NCBI GenBank assembly: GCA_038317685.1
Contig: JBBQBQ010000061.1
Coordinates: 1-16,005, forward strand
Direction: 5' to 3'
DNA length: 16,005 nt
From: JBBQBQ01 sp038317685
Lineage (GTDB): Bacteria; Desulfobacterota; Desulfuromonadia; Desulfuromonadales; DDH964
The stretch's first letter is position 1. Every line of letters begins with the position of its first letter. The position numbers and the translations under genes were made by a program. Shown one piece after another: positions 1 through 7,349 of this stretch. Under the pieces are notes generated by a model. The model did no database searches, was not told where the DNA came from, and saw only the letters and a list, made by a program, of their open reading frames with translations.

Positions 1-97
1 CCTGGAAGCGCTGCGCGGTGCCGGAGATTACAACCATCTGCCGGTGCGGGCCGCGGCAGCCATCATGCTCGACCGGCTCGCCAGGACCGAGTGCTGA
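1..97 (+). CDS. C-terminal end of a probable SPOUT-family RNA methyltransferase (partial)
   Basis: Only the last 31 codons are in the window, read in the frame starting at base 2 and ending with TGA at 95-97. The visible tail contains GAGDYNHLPVRAAAA followed by a short hydrophobic helix and LDRL. From memory, a GGDYNHLSVRSA-like tail is typical of the SAM-dependent RNA methyltransferases (Pfam Methyltrn_RNA_4 type, SPOUT fold) encoded after trmD in deltaproteobacteria and Thermotoga. Finding rplS immediately downstream fits that neighbourhood, since trmD and rplS are usually close. The RNA target of this family is not known to me. The family call rests on a short motif plus context, so it is moderate; that a coding frame ends here is more certain. 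Confidence 0.55.
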   Translation, partial: LEALRGAGDYNHLPVRAAAAIMLDRLARTEC

Positions 98-110
98 GAT
101 GAAGACCTAC

Positions 111-136
111 GCCGTTCTCTCCTTGGCGGGAACGGC
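111..136 (+). promoter_or_regulatory. Stem-loop in the leader of rplS
   Basis: Bases 111-119 pair with 128-136: nine pairs, one of them G-T, around an eight-base loop. The stem lies in the 107-base gap between the upstream methyltransferase stop and the rplS start. No T-run follows it, so it does not look like an intrinsic terminator. It could be an mRNA processing or stability element, or an L19 autoregulatory leader; the latter is only a guess, since the known L19 leader RNA class is from Firmicutes. Confidence 0.4.
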
Positions 137-204
137 ACCTGAACACGGATTTGATTCGTACCGAACCACTGGATAACCAAGAATCGAGGATAGAGGAGGA
201 CGTC

Positions 205-552
205 ATGAATACCATCGACCGCATCAGCATGGAACACATCAAGAAAAATATTCCGATCTTCAAGGGCGGCGACACTGTGCGGGTCCATGTGAAGATCACC
301 GAGGGCGACAAACAGCGCATCCAGATCTACCAGGGGGTCTGCATCAAGCGTGTTAATCGCGGGGTCGGCTCCACCTTCACAGTGCGCAAAATCTCCAATG
401 GTTTCGGGGTGGAAAGGGTCTTCTCCCTGCATTCCCCGGCGGTCGACAAGATCGAAGTCGTCACCATCGGCGATGTGCGCCGCGCCAAGCTCTACTACCT
501 GCGCAATCTCCACGGCAAGGCCGCCCGCATCCGCGAAAAACGGTTCGCCTGA
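205..552 (+). CDS. rplS: 50S ribosomal protein L19
   Basis: The 115-residue product matches bacterial L19 in length and along its whole sequence. Typical stretches are the N-terminal FKGGDTVRVHVKITEGDKQR (residues 19-38), YQGVCIKR (42-49), FTVRKISNGFGVERVF (58-73) and the basic tail RRAKLYYLRNLHGKAARI (92-109). L19 sits at the 30S-50S interface of the large subunit. The ATG at 205 was chosen because a strong ribosome binding site (GAGGAGGA, 193-200) lies just before it and the family begins there. The frame stays open upstream to a TTG at 151, but that extension has no homology. The gene follows the SPOUT methyltransferase after 107 bases, and a strong stem-loop follows its stop. Identification is secure. 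Confidence 0.98.
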   Translation: MNTIDRISMEHIKKNIPIFKGGDTVRVHVKITEGDKQRIQIYQGVCIKRVNRGVGSTFTVRKISNGFGVERVFSLHSPAVDKIEVVTIGDVRRAKLYYLRNLHGKAARIREKRFA

Positions 553-563
553 TCCGGTAAGAT

Positions 564-599
564 GCGAACGGCCCCGGTTGCTTGACCGGGGCCGTTCGC
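564..599 (+). terminator. Perfect 15-bp stem-loop after rplS (terminator or processing element)
   Basis: Bases 564-578 are exactly complementary to 585-599, with a six-base loop (TGCTTG). The stem begins 12 bases after the rplS stop and is very GC-rich. It is followed by GTATATCGGG rather than a run of T, so it departs from a classic intrinsic terminator. It may stall or partly terminate transcription, or protect the 3' end of the rplS message while rnhB is read through. Confidence 0.55.
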
Positions 600-648
600 G
601 TATATCGGGCGCACCCCGCCCCTTCCGGACCCTTTCGGGGAGCGCACC

Positions 649-1290
649 ATGACCCTTCCCCTCTTCGAGCTCACAGAATTCTCCCCACTTCACTTCGAGC
701 GGCAGGCCCAGGCTCGCGGCTTTCGGGCCGTCGCCGGCATCGACGAGGCCGGGCGTGGTCCCCTGGCCGGGCCGGTCGTCGCCGCGGCGGTGATCCTTCC
801 GGCGACCTTCAACCTCCCCGGTCTCAACGACTCCAAACAACTCAGCGAACGGCAGCGGGAGGTCCTCTTCCCTCTGATCCGCACCCAGGCCCTTGCCATC
901 GGCCTGGGGATCGCCTCCCCCCGGGAGATCGAGGAGATCAATATCCTCCAGGCGACCCTCAAAGGGATGCGCCTGGCCGTCGAACGACTGCGCCATCCCG
1001 CCGATTTTCTCCTTGTCGACGGCATCAGCCCGGTGCCGCTGGCCCTGCCGCAACAGACCCTGAAGCAGGGGGACAGCCGTTCCCTTTCCATCGCCGCCGC
1101 CTCGATCATCGCCAAGGTCGTGCGGGACCGGATCATGGTTGCCTGGGACCGCCGCTTCCCCGGTTACGGCTTTGCCCGCCACAAGGGCTACGGTAGTGCC
1201 CAGCACCTTGAAGCCATCGCCCGCCTAGGGCCGACCCTACTCCACCGCCGGACCTTCGCCGGGGTGCGAGAACATCTGCCCGAACCATGA
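649..1290 (+). CDS. rnhB: Ribonuclease HII
   Basis: This 213-residue protein is type 2 RNase H, which cuts the RNA strand of RNA/DNA hybrids and starts removal of single ribonucleotides from DNA in the cytoplasm. The family signature AGIDEAGRGPLAGPVVAAAV lies at residues 29-48. The four acidic metal ligands can be placed as D32, E33, D124 (in LLVDG) and D142 (in KQGDSRS). Their spacing is the same as D16/E17/D108/D126 in the E. coli enzyme. SIAAASIIAKVVRDR (147-161) and the Y-G-F-H-K-G-Y segment (173-181) are also typical. The ATG at 649 has GGGGAG about ten bases upstream. The stop overlaps the yraN start as ATGA, implying translational coupling. The short N-terminal extension before the signature is common. 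Confidence 0.97.
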   Translation: MTLPLFELTEFSPLHFERQAQARGFRAVAGIDEAGRGPLAGPVVAAAVILPATFNLPGLNDSKQLSERQREVLFPLIRTQALAIGLGIASPREIEEINILQATLKGMRLAVERLRHPADFLLVDGISPVPLALPQQTLKQGDSRSLSIAAASIIAKVVRDRIMVAWDRRFPGYGFARHKGYGSAQHLEAIARLGPTLLHRRTFAGVREHLPEP

Positions 1291-1658
1291 GCGAGGAGCG
1301 GCAGAGCCTGGGACGCTGGGGGGAGGAGCAGGCCGTTCTTTACCTGCGTCGGAAAGGTTGGACGATCGTCGAACGTAACCTTGGCACCCCGGTGGGAGAA
1401 GTCGACATCATCGCCCGCCAGAGCAATACCTTGGTCTTTGTCGAAGTCAAGACCCGTCGCAGTACCGCCTTCGGGACCCCCCAGGAAGCGGTCGGCCCCC
1501 GTAAACAGCGGCAGATCCTGCGCGCCGCCCAATGGTATCTGACCGGACAGGGGGCTCCCGGCGGCCGATTGCAGCCGCGTTTCGACGTGATCGCCATTCT
1601 TGCCCCGCCGGGAGGGGAAATGCTCCTCGAACATATCGTCAACGCCTTTGGCCTTTAG
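1287..1658 (+). CDS. yraN: UPF0102 family protein YraN, nuclease-like fold
   Basis: The 123-residue product is a typical UPF0102 protein. It opens with LGRWGEEQAVLYLRRKGW (residues 8-25) and carries the restriction-endonuclease-like core: GEVDIIAR (37-44) and FVEVKTRR (51-58), with E38, D40, E53 and K55 as putative metal-site residues. FDVIAI (99-104) is the next conserved strand. The fold resembles Holliday-junction resolvases, but a firm biochemical role is not established for the family as far as I know. The ATG at 1287 overlaps the rnhB stop by four bases, so the two are co-translated; rnhB-yraN is a recurrent pair in bacteria. A 113-base gap to nadE follows and appears to hold a new promoter. 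Confidence 0.93.
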   Translation: MSEERQSLGRWGEEQAVLYLRRKGWTIVERNLGTPVGEVDIIARQSNTLVFVEVKTRRSTAFGTPQEAVGPRKQRQILRAAQWYLTGQGAPGGRLQPRFDVIAILAPPGGEMLLEHIVNAFGL

Positions 1659-1686
1659 AATTGCCCTGCCTTCCCGCTGAAAGCGG

Positions 1687-1734
1687 TTGAAGCATTTGCA
1701 ATTCGCCGCCGGAGCAGTTAGATTGATGCTTCAA
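1687..1734. promoter_or_regulatory. 9-bp inverted repeat bracketing a candidate nadE promoter
   Basis: TTGAAGCAT at 1687-1695 is exactly repeated in inverted form as ATGCTTCAA at 1726-1734, with 30 bases between the arms. The enclosed segment contains a possible sigma70 promoter that fits almost exactly between the arms: TTGCAA (1696-1701), 17 bases, TAGATT (1719-1724), each 4/6 to consensus. This is the layout expected for a repressor covering the promoter. A small hairpin (CCGCT-GAA-AGCGG, 1674-1686) lies just upstream, after yraN. The regulator is unknown; an alternative is simply a stem-loop. Confidence 0.4.
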
Positions 1735-1771
1735 AGGCCAAAACAGCAGCCGCCATCCCAGGGGCAGATTC

Positions 1772-3733
1772 ATGTCGCAAACCTTATCCAGCTTCGGTTA
1801 CCTGCGCATCGCCGTCGTCACCCCGGCGCTGAAGGTTGCCGACGTTCCCTATAACCTGGAGCAGATCCGGGCGGCGGTCCTCACCGCCAGTCAGGACCAT
1901 TGCCGGCTCCTGGTCTTTCCGGAACTCTGTATCACCGGCTACAGCTGTGCCGATCTCTTCCTCCAGCCGACCCTTCTCGGTGCAGCCTGGCAGGCTCTGG
2001 AAGAGTTGGCCGCGCTGAGCGGCCGCGAGAAGGTCGCCCTGGCCGTCGGACTGCCGTTGGCGATCCGGGGCCGGCTCTTCAACTGCGCGGCCTTTCTCGC
2101 CGGAGGCCGGCTCCTCGGCCTCGTCCCTAAACAGTATCTGCCAAACAGCCAGGAATTCTACGAAAGGCGCTGGTTTACCCCTGGCGGTTCAGTGCCGGTG
2201 GTGACGGTCGACTGGGGCGGTCAGGCGGTGCCGATCGGCACCGACCTGCTGTTTCAGGCCGATCTCCTCCCCGATTGCCGGATCGGCATCGAAATCTGCG
2301 AAGACGCCTGGGTTGCCAACCCGCCGAGTGGCCTGCTGGCGATCCGGGGAGCGACGGTCCTTCTCAATTTGTCGGCCAGTCCGGAGACTCTCGGCAAGGG
2401 CAGTTACCGCCGTGACCTGGTGCGGGCCCAGTCGGCGCGTTGCCTGGCCGCCTATGCCTACGCCTCGGCCGGACCCGGCGAGTCGACCACCGACCTGGTC
2501 TTTTCCGGGCATTCCCTGATTGCGGAAAACGGCCAAATTCTGGCCGAGAGCGAGCTTTTTTCCTTCACCACCCGCATCGCCCGCGCCGACATCGACGTTG
2601 CCCGGCTCACAGCCGAGCGACTGCGCAGCAGTTCCTTCGGCGACGGCCTGGCGCCGAGTCCTCCCCGCGTCATTCCCTTCCATCTCGGCGACATCCCGGC
2701 GGAGGTCTTCAGCCGCTTGGTGCCCCAGACCCCTTTCGTGCCGACCGGGAACCGAGAGCGGGCGGAACGCTGCCGCGAAGTTTTCGCCCTGCAGACGACC
2801 GGCCTCGCCAAACGCCTTTTGCACACCGGCTCCCGGCAGGTTGTCATCGGCATTTCCGGTGGCCTCGATTCGACCCTGGCGCTGTTGGTGACCTGTCGTG
2901 CCTTCGACCGCCTGGAACTGCCGCGCGAAGGGATCCTCGCCGTCACCATGCCCGGTTTCGGCACCACTGCCCGGACCCGCGGCAACGCCGAGGGGCTGGC
3001 CGAACTCCTCGGTGTGACGTTGCGGATCATTTCCATCGATAACGCGGTGCGGGGGCACTTCGTCGATATCGGCCATGACCCAAAATGCCACGATATCACC
3101 TTCGAGAATGCTCAGGCGCGAGAGCGCACCCAGATTCTCATGGACCTTGCCAACCAGGTTGGTGGCCTGGTGATCGGCACCGGCGACCTTTCAGAACTGG
3201 CCCTCGGCTGGTGCACTTACAACGGCGACCACATGTCGATGTACGCCGTCAATTGCGGGGTTCCCAAGACCTTGGTCCGCTACCTGATTGAGTGGTGCGC
3301 CGAGGAAGAGTTCTCGGGGCAGGCCGCGCAGATCCTCCACGATATCGGTGCCACCCCGGTCTCTCCGGAGCTGTTGCCGCCGGCTCCCAACGATGAAATC
3401 AGCCAGCATACCGAGGACCAGGTCGGCCCCTACCTGCTCCACGATTTTTTCCTGTATCACGCCCTGCGTCTGCAGTTTCCGCCGCGCAAAATCCTCTTTC
3501 TGGCCCGGCGAGCCTTTGGCGACCGCTACCCGGAAGAAGAGATTCGCCGCTGGCTCTTGGTCTTCTACCGCCGCTTCTTCGCCCAGCAGTTCAAACGTTC
3601 CTGCCTCCCCGACGGACCCAAGGTCGGCAGCGTGGCACTCTCCCCGCGGGGGGACTGGCGGATGCCGAGCGATGCCTGCGCCACTCTCTGGCTGAACGAG
3701 TTGGGGGTCTTGGAAGAGGGGGACGGTGGCTGA
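1772..3733 (+). CDS. nadE: Glutamine-dependent NAD+ synthetase
   Basis: The 653-residue protein catalyses the last step of NAD+ synthesis: ATP-dependent amidation of nicotinic acid adenine dinucleotide using ammonia from glutamine. Residues about 10-290 form a nitrilase-type glutaminase domain with the triad E51 (FPELCITGYS), K120 (VPKQYLPN) and C176 (IGIEICEDAW). Residues about 330-620 form the synthetase domain, with the P-loop ISGGLDST (361-368), FENAQARERTQ (444-454) and GTGDLSELALGWCTYNGDHM (469-488). Length and layout match the long actinobacterial-type NadE rather than the short ammonia-only form. The ATG at 1772 is preceded by AGGGG. The 3' end overlaps rsmI by eight bases. Upstream lies a candidate promoter flanked by an inverted repeat, suggesting its own regulation. 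All catalytic residues are present. Confidence 0.97.
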   Translation: MSQTLSSFGYLRIAVVTPALKVADVPYNLEQIRAAVLTASQDHCRLLVFPELCITGYSCADLFLQPTLLGAAWQALEELAALSGREKVALAVGLPLAIRGRLFNCAAFLAGGRLLGLVPKQYLPNSQEFYERRWFTPGGSVPVVTVDWGGQAVPIGTDLLFQADLLPDCRIGIEICEDAWVANPPSGLLAIRGATVLLNLSASPETLGKGSYRRDLVRAQSARCLAAYAYASAGPGESTTDLVFSGHSLIAENGQILAESELFSFTTRIARADIDVARLTAERLRSSSFGDGLAPSPPRVIPFHLGDIPAEVFSRLVPQTPFVPTGNRERAERCREVFALQTTGLAKRLLHTGSRQVVIGISGGLDSTLALLVTCRAFDRLELPREGILAVTMPGFGTTARTRGNAEGLAELLGVTLRIISIDNAVRGHFVDIGHDPKCHDITFENAQARERTQILMDLANQVGGLVIGTGDLSELALGWCTYNGDHMSMYAVNCGVPKTLVRYLIEWCAEEEFSGQAAQILHDIGATPVSPELLPPAPNDEISQHTEDQVGPYLLHDFFLYHALRLQFPPRKILFLARRAFGDRYPEEEIRRWLLVFYRRFFAQQFKRSCLPDGPKVGSVALSPRGDWRMPSDACATLWLNELGVLEEGDGG

Positions 3734-4580
3734 AACCAGGGGGGTTGTGCCCGGTACTCTCTACGTGGTGGCGACGCCGATCGGCAACTTGGAAGACATC
3801 ACCTTCAGGGCGGTGCGGGTGCTGCACGAGGTCGATCTGGTGGCCGCGGAGGATACCCGCCACAGCCGCAAGCTCCTGGCCCATTACGGGATCGGTACGC
3901 CATTAACCTCATGCTTTGCCCATAACGAGCTGACCAAGGCCGACCTGCTCCTGGTGCGACTGCGGGCTGGTGGGACCGTGGCCCTGATCAGCGACGCGGG
4001 GACGCCGGGGATCGCCGATCCGGGCTATCTGCTGGTGCGCCTGTGCCACGAATCGGGAATCCCGGTGGTCCCGGTGCCGGGGCCTGCGGCAGTCATCACG
4101 GCCTTGTCGGTGGCCGGACAACCGGTCGATCGTTTTGCCTTCGAAGGGTTTCTCCCCAGCCGGGCCGCCGCCCGCCGCCGGGTGCTGCAACAGCTCTGCG
4201 GCGAAGCACGCACCATCGTCTATTACGAGGCCCCCCACCGGCTGGCGGCGACGCTGCGGGACCTGGCCGAACTCTGCGGTGCCGGACGGTCCCTGACCGT
4301 GGCAAGGGAGCTGACCAAGCTTCATGAAGAGCTCTTTCGCGGGACGGTGGCGGCGGCTCAGGTGCATTTCGGCGCAACCCCGGTGCGCGGGGAGCTGGTC
4401 CTCATCCTCGCACCGGGGCCGCTCGCGGCGCCGACGGAAACGGTCCGGGAAGCACTGCTGCGTCAGCGCCGGGGGAGCAATCTGGCGCCCCGCCAGATTG
4501 TCAAGGCGGTGGCGAGGGAGCTCAAGGTGGCAGGGAGCGAGGTTTATCAGGAGTGGCTGAGATTGCAGGAGGAGGGATGA
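3726..4580 (+). CDS. rsmI: 16S rRNA (cytidine-1402-2'-O)-methyltransferase
   Basis: The 284-residue protein is RsmI (older names YraL, TP_methylase family). It 2'-O-methylates C1402 in the 16S rRNA decoding centre, using SAM. Signatures are GTLYVVATPIGNLEDIT (residues 10-26), AAEDTRHSRKLL (40-51), the SAM-site loop ISDAGTPGIADPGY (88-101), VPVPGPAAVITAL (115-127) and FEGFLP (139-144). The C-terminal part ends in a short helical region with SNLAPRQIVKAVA (251-263). The start is GTG at 3726, inside the end of nadE, preceded by a purine-rich GAGGGGG; a later GTG (codon 8) is less favoured because it would leave a longer gap. The stop overlaps the next gene by ATGA. RsmI acts with RsmH at the same nucleotide, and rsmH lies about 9 kb away in this window. 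Confidence 0.96.
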   Translation: MAETRGVVPGTLYVVATPIGNLEDITFRAVRVLHEVDLVAAEDTRHSRKLLAHYGIGTPLTSCFAHNELTKADLLLVRLRAGGTVALISDAGTPGIADPGYLLVRLCHESGIPVVPVPGPAAVITALSVAGQPVDRFAFEGFLPSRAAARRRVLQQLCGEARTIVYYEAPHRLAATLRDLAELCGAGRSLTVARELTKLHEELFRGTVAAAQVHFGATPVRGELVLILAPGPLAAPTETVREALLRQRRGSNLAPRQIVKAVARELKVAGSEVYQEWLRLQEEG

Positions 4581-4969
4581 TAACTGCGAACCGAAAGATT
4601 CTGCTGATAGACGATCACCACTCGGTACTGCGGCTGCTGGAAACGATTCTGCGGGTGCGCGGCTACGAGGTGGTGGCGGTCAGCGACGGGGCCGAAGGGG
4701 TGGAGGCGGCGTGCCGCGAACTCCCCGATCTGATCCTCCTTGACGTGACGATGCCGGGACTCGACGGTTTCAAAATCTGCCGGATCCTCAAGGAGGATCC
4801 CCAGACCCGGAATATTCCGGTGATCTTTCTGACCGCCCGTTGCGAGGGGGCCGATGTTGAAACCGCCCGCCGCGCCGGCGCCGCCGACTTTGTCAGCAAG
4901 CCCTTCAAAAGCCAGCACATTATCGCCATTCTCGACCGCTATCTCGGTCCCGAGCCCCTGCCTCAGTAG
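4577..4969 (+). CDS. Single-domain response regulator (CheY-like receiver)
   Basis: The 130-residue product is a receiver domain with no output domain. The acidic pair is D12/D13 (LLIDDHH), the phosphoacceptor is D56 in LILLDVTMPGLDGF (53-66), the switch threonine is T86 (IFLTA) and the conserved lysine is K108 (VSKPF). The ATG at 4577 overlaps the rsmI stop as ATGA and is preceded by GGAGGAGGG, which almost touches the start codon; an in-frame GTG at 4553 would add eight residues lying inside rsmI and looks less likely. No kinase gene is adjacent; the nearest is more than 5 kb away with its own regulator. Its partner and output are unknown. It may act by protein-protein contact, as many lone receivers do. 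The 3' end overlaps acyP by seven bases, tail to tail. Confidence 0.93.
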   Translation: MITANRKILLIDDHHSVLRLLETILRVRGYEVVAVSDGAEGVEAACRELPDLILLDVTMPGLDGFKICRILKEDPQTRNIPVIFLTARCEGADVETARRAGAADFVSKPFKSQHIIAILDRYLGPEPLPQ

Positions 4970-5241
4970 CGCACGGTAAACCCTTCGAGATCCCCCCCCG
5001 CCGGCTGCCAATCGACTTCAAGATTCGCCACCCGGGCTCCCGCCGGCCCTTGGCGACAGCTTTCTATGGCCTCTCGCACCAAATTCTCCGGCCCTTCGAG
5101 AAGGGCTTCAACATCGCCGTCGGGGAGGTTGCGAACCCATCCGACCAGGCCGAGGCGCCGGGCGGAGCGTTCGGTAAAGTAACGGAAGCCGACCCCCTGG
5201 ACCAAGCCGCGGAACCGGATCGTCGCTCTAATCGGCCCCAT
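4963..5241 (-). CDS. acyP: Acylphosphatase
   Basis: The 92-residue protein has the usual acylphosphatase size and both signatures: RGLVQGVGFRYFT (residues 11-23), with catalytic R20, and GLVGWVRNLPDGDVEALLEG (31-50), with catalytic N38. The enzyme hydrolyses the carboxyl-phosphate bond of small acyl phosphates in the cytoplasm; its physiological role in bacteria is poorly defined. The ATG (5239-5241) lies inside the end of ligA, an overlap of 14 bases, so the pair is probably one transcript with coupled translation. Its end overlaps the receiver gene on the opposite strand by seven bases, and no terminator is visible between them. Confidence 0.95.
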   Translation of the reverse strand: MGPIRATIRFRGLVQGVGFRYFTERSARRLGLVGWVRNLPDGDVEALLEGPENLVREAIESCRQGPAGARVANLEVDWQPAGGDLEGFTVRY

Positions 5242-7252
5242 CGCTTCCAGTCCTTTCCAGCAGCGCGAAAAAGTCTGCTTCGCTCAGGATCGGCACCCCC
5301 AGCTCCCGGGCTTTTTCCAGCTTGCTCCCCGCCTCGGCCCCGGCCACCACGTAATCGGTCTTTTTACTTACCGAACCGGCGGCCCGGCCGCCGAGTTTTT
5401 CGACCAGGTCTTGCGCATCCTTGCGGCCGAGACCAGGGAGGCCGCCGGTAAAGACGAAGGTTTTGCCGGAGAGGGGTCCCCCGGCGCGGCGGGCTTCGGC
5501 CTCCGGGATGACCCCGGCGCCGGCGAGCTGCTCGAGCACCTGACGGTTGCGCGGCGCGGCAAAAAAGTTGACGACACTGTCGGCGACCTGGGGGCCGATT
5601 TCATGGATCGCCAGCAATTCCTCCCGGCTGGCCCGCGCCAGGTCGGCGAGAGATCCGAACTGGCGGGCCAGGACCTTGGCGAGATGTTCGCCGACGTGGC
5701 GAATGCCGAGTGCGTAGAGGAAACGGGCGAGGGGCCGCCGCCGGCTTTTCCGGATGGCCTCAAGCAGGTTCTCCGCCAGCTTTTCCCCCATCCGGTCGAA
5801 GCGAAACAGATCCTCGCGGGTCAGCCGGTAAAGATCGGCGACGCTCGATACCAGTTGGAGGCGCAGCAATTGGTCGACGTAGCGCTCGCCGAGTCCGTCG
5901 ATGTCCATGGCCCCGCGGGATCCGAAGTGCCGCAGCGATTCCCGGAGCTGGGCGGGGCAGGCCAGCCCCTGGCAGCGGGGGACGACCTCTCCGGCCAGGC
6001 AATTGATCGGTGAACCGCAGGCCGGGCAGCTCTCCGGCAGCGCCACCGCCCGTTCATCCCCCCGGCGGCGCTCTTTCAAAACCTCCACCACATCGGGGAT
6101 GACGTCTCCGGCCCGTTCCACCACCACTTGGTCGCCGATGCGCACGTCGAGGCGGGCGATCTCGTCCCAGTTGTGGAGACTCGCCCGGGCCACGGTGACG
6201 CCGCTCACCTCCACCGGGCGCAGATGGGCGACCGGGGTAATGGCGCCGGTGCGGCCGACCTGCAGGGCGATTGCCTCAATGACGGTGACGGCCTGGCGGG
6301 GGGGGAATTTCCAGGCGATGGCCCAACGCGGGGTGCGGGTCTTCTCCCCCAGCTCCCGTTGCAGGAAGAGATCATCGACCTTGACGACCACCCCGTCGAT
6401 CTCGTAGGGAAGCTCCTCGCGCCGCTGGGCCAGGTCCTGATAATAGTCGATGACCTCCTTGATGCCGGCGGTCCGTCTGGTCTCCGTGAGATTGACGCGC
6501 AAGCCCCAGGACTGGAGTCCTTCCAGCATCTCCAGGTGGCTGGTCGGCGCCGCCCCCTCGATCAACCCGACCCCGTAGCAGAAGATCTGCAGCGGCCGGC
6601 GGGCGGTGATCCGGGAATCGAGCTGGCGCAGGCTGCCGGCAGTGGCGTTGCGGGGATTGGCGAAGGTCGTCTGACCCTCTTCTTCCCGTTCGCGGTTGAA
6701 GTCCTGAAATTCCTTCTTCTCCATGAAAACTTCGCCCCGGACTTCGAGCAGGGCGGGGGCCGGGCAACGCAGCACCAGGGGGAGGGAAGGAATGGTCCGG
6801 AGATTGGCGGTGATGGTTTCGCCGGTGCTGCCGTCGCCCCGCGTCGCCCCGGCGACCAGCCGTCCGTCCCGGTAGACCAGTTCCACCGCCACCCCGTCGA
6901 GCTTCATTTCGCAGACGTAGTGAAGGTCGCTGTCTCGAGCCAGGAAGCGCTTGACCCGGGCATCGAACTCCCGTATCTCATCGGCGGAAAAGGCGTTCTC
7001 GAGCGACAGCATCGGCAGGGAATGGCGTAGCGGTTCGAATCGGTCCAAGGGCGCAGCGCCGACCCGCTGGGAGGGGGAGTCAGGGCTGAGGAGTTCCGGG
7101 TGCGCCCTTTCCAGCTCCTGCAGTTCGCGGAACAGGCGATCATATTCGGCGTCAGTAATCTCCGGTCTATCGAGGACGTAATAACAGTAATTGTGGTGGT
7201 GGAGCACGGTGGAGAGCTCCCGGTGGCGGTGCCGGGCGGACGGGTCGACCAT
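5228..7252 (-). CDS. ligA: NAD-dependent DNA ligase
   Basis: The 674-residue protein seals nicks during replication and repair using NAD+. Domains in order are: Ia (residues about 5-60, with HHHNYCYYVLD and DAEYDRL); the adenylation domain with CEMKLDGVAVELVYRDG (114-130) and AMP-accepting K117; motif EVRGEVF (170-176); EIDGVVVK (284-291); WAIAWKFP (310-317); an OB fold; a four-cysteine zinc finger (C409, C412, C427, C432); helix-hairpin-helix repeats (about 445-570); and a BRCT domain (about 592-668). The ATG at 7250-7252 was chosen because it gives the normal family length and a fitting N-terminus, with GAAAGG upstream. An open frame continues about 62 codons further up, but is cysteine-rich, unlike LigA, and lies over the promoter region. 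The 3' end overlaps acyP. Confidence 0.97.
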   Translation of the reverse strand: MVDPSARHRHRELSTVLHHHNYCYYVLDRPEITDAEYDRLFRELQELERAHPELLSPDSPSQRVGAAPLDRFEPLRHSLPMLSLENAFSADEIREFDARVKRFLARDSDLHYVCEMKLDGVAVELVYRDGRLVAGATRGDGSTGETITANLRTIPSLPLVLRCPAPALLEVRGEVFMEKKEFQDFNREREEEGQTTFANPRNATAGSLRQLDSRITARRPLQIFCYGVGLIEGAAPTSHLEMLEGLQSWGLRVNLTETRRTAGIKEVIDYYQDLAQRREELPYEIDGVVVKVDDLFLQRELGEKTRTPRWAIAWKFPPRQAVTVIEAIALQVGRTGAITPVAHLRPVEVSGVTVARASLHNWDEIARLDVRIGDQVVVERAGDVIPDVVEVLKERRRGDERAVALPESCPACGSPINCLAGEVVPRCQGLACPAQLRESLRHFGSRGAMDIDGLGERYVDQLLRLQLVSSVADLYRLTREDLFRFDRMGEKLAENLLEAIRKSRRRPLARFLYALGIRHVGEHLAKVLARQFGSLADLARASREELLAIHEIGPQVADSVVNFFAAPRNRQVLEQLAGAGVIPEAEARRAGGPLSGKTFVFTGGLPGLGRKDAQDLVEKLGGRAAGSVSKKTDYVVAGAEAGSKLEKARELGVPILSEADFFALLERTGSDGAD

Positions 7253-7300
7253 GACGGTACCTTTCGGTGGAATGCGGGGGCCGGCGGGCCGGGTGGTCTC

Positions 7301-7329
7301 TTCATAACACAGGGTCGCTTCCCATGCAA
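7301..7329 (-). promoter_or_regulatory. Candidate sigma70 promoter for ligA-acyP
   Basis: Read on the - strand, TTGCAT (complement of 7324-7329) is separated by 17 bases from TATGAA (complement of 7301-7306). The -35 matches 3/6 and the -10 matches 4/6 of consensus, with optimal spacing. It lies about 50 bases upstream of the chosen ligA start, where a promoter is needed, because the neighbouring gene is divergent. No transcript data support it. Confidence 0.4.
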
Positions 7330-7349
7330 TCTCCTGGGCTGAACCCCCC

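Noticed and set aside
99..176. 25-codon ORF just after the methyltransferase stop
   Set aside because: No good ribosome binding site and no recognisable product; it overlaps the leader stem-loop. Mentioned as part of the leader, but not called as a gene.
151..204. TTG-initiated N-terminal extension of rplS
   Set aside because: L19 starts at the ATG at 205, which has a strong ribosome binding site; the extension has no family resemblance.
28..1206. Long - strand open frame opposite rplS and rnhB
   Set aside because: It spans two certain genes on the other strand, and its translation is low-complexity with no recognisable domain.
2189..3091. 300-codon - strand open frame inside nadE
   Set aside because: Shadow frame over the conserved NAD synthetase domains; no domain of its own.
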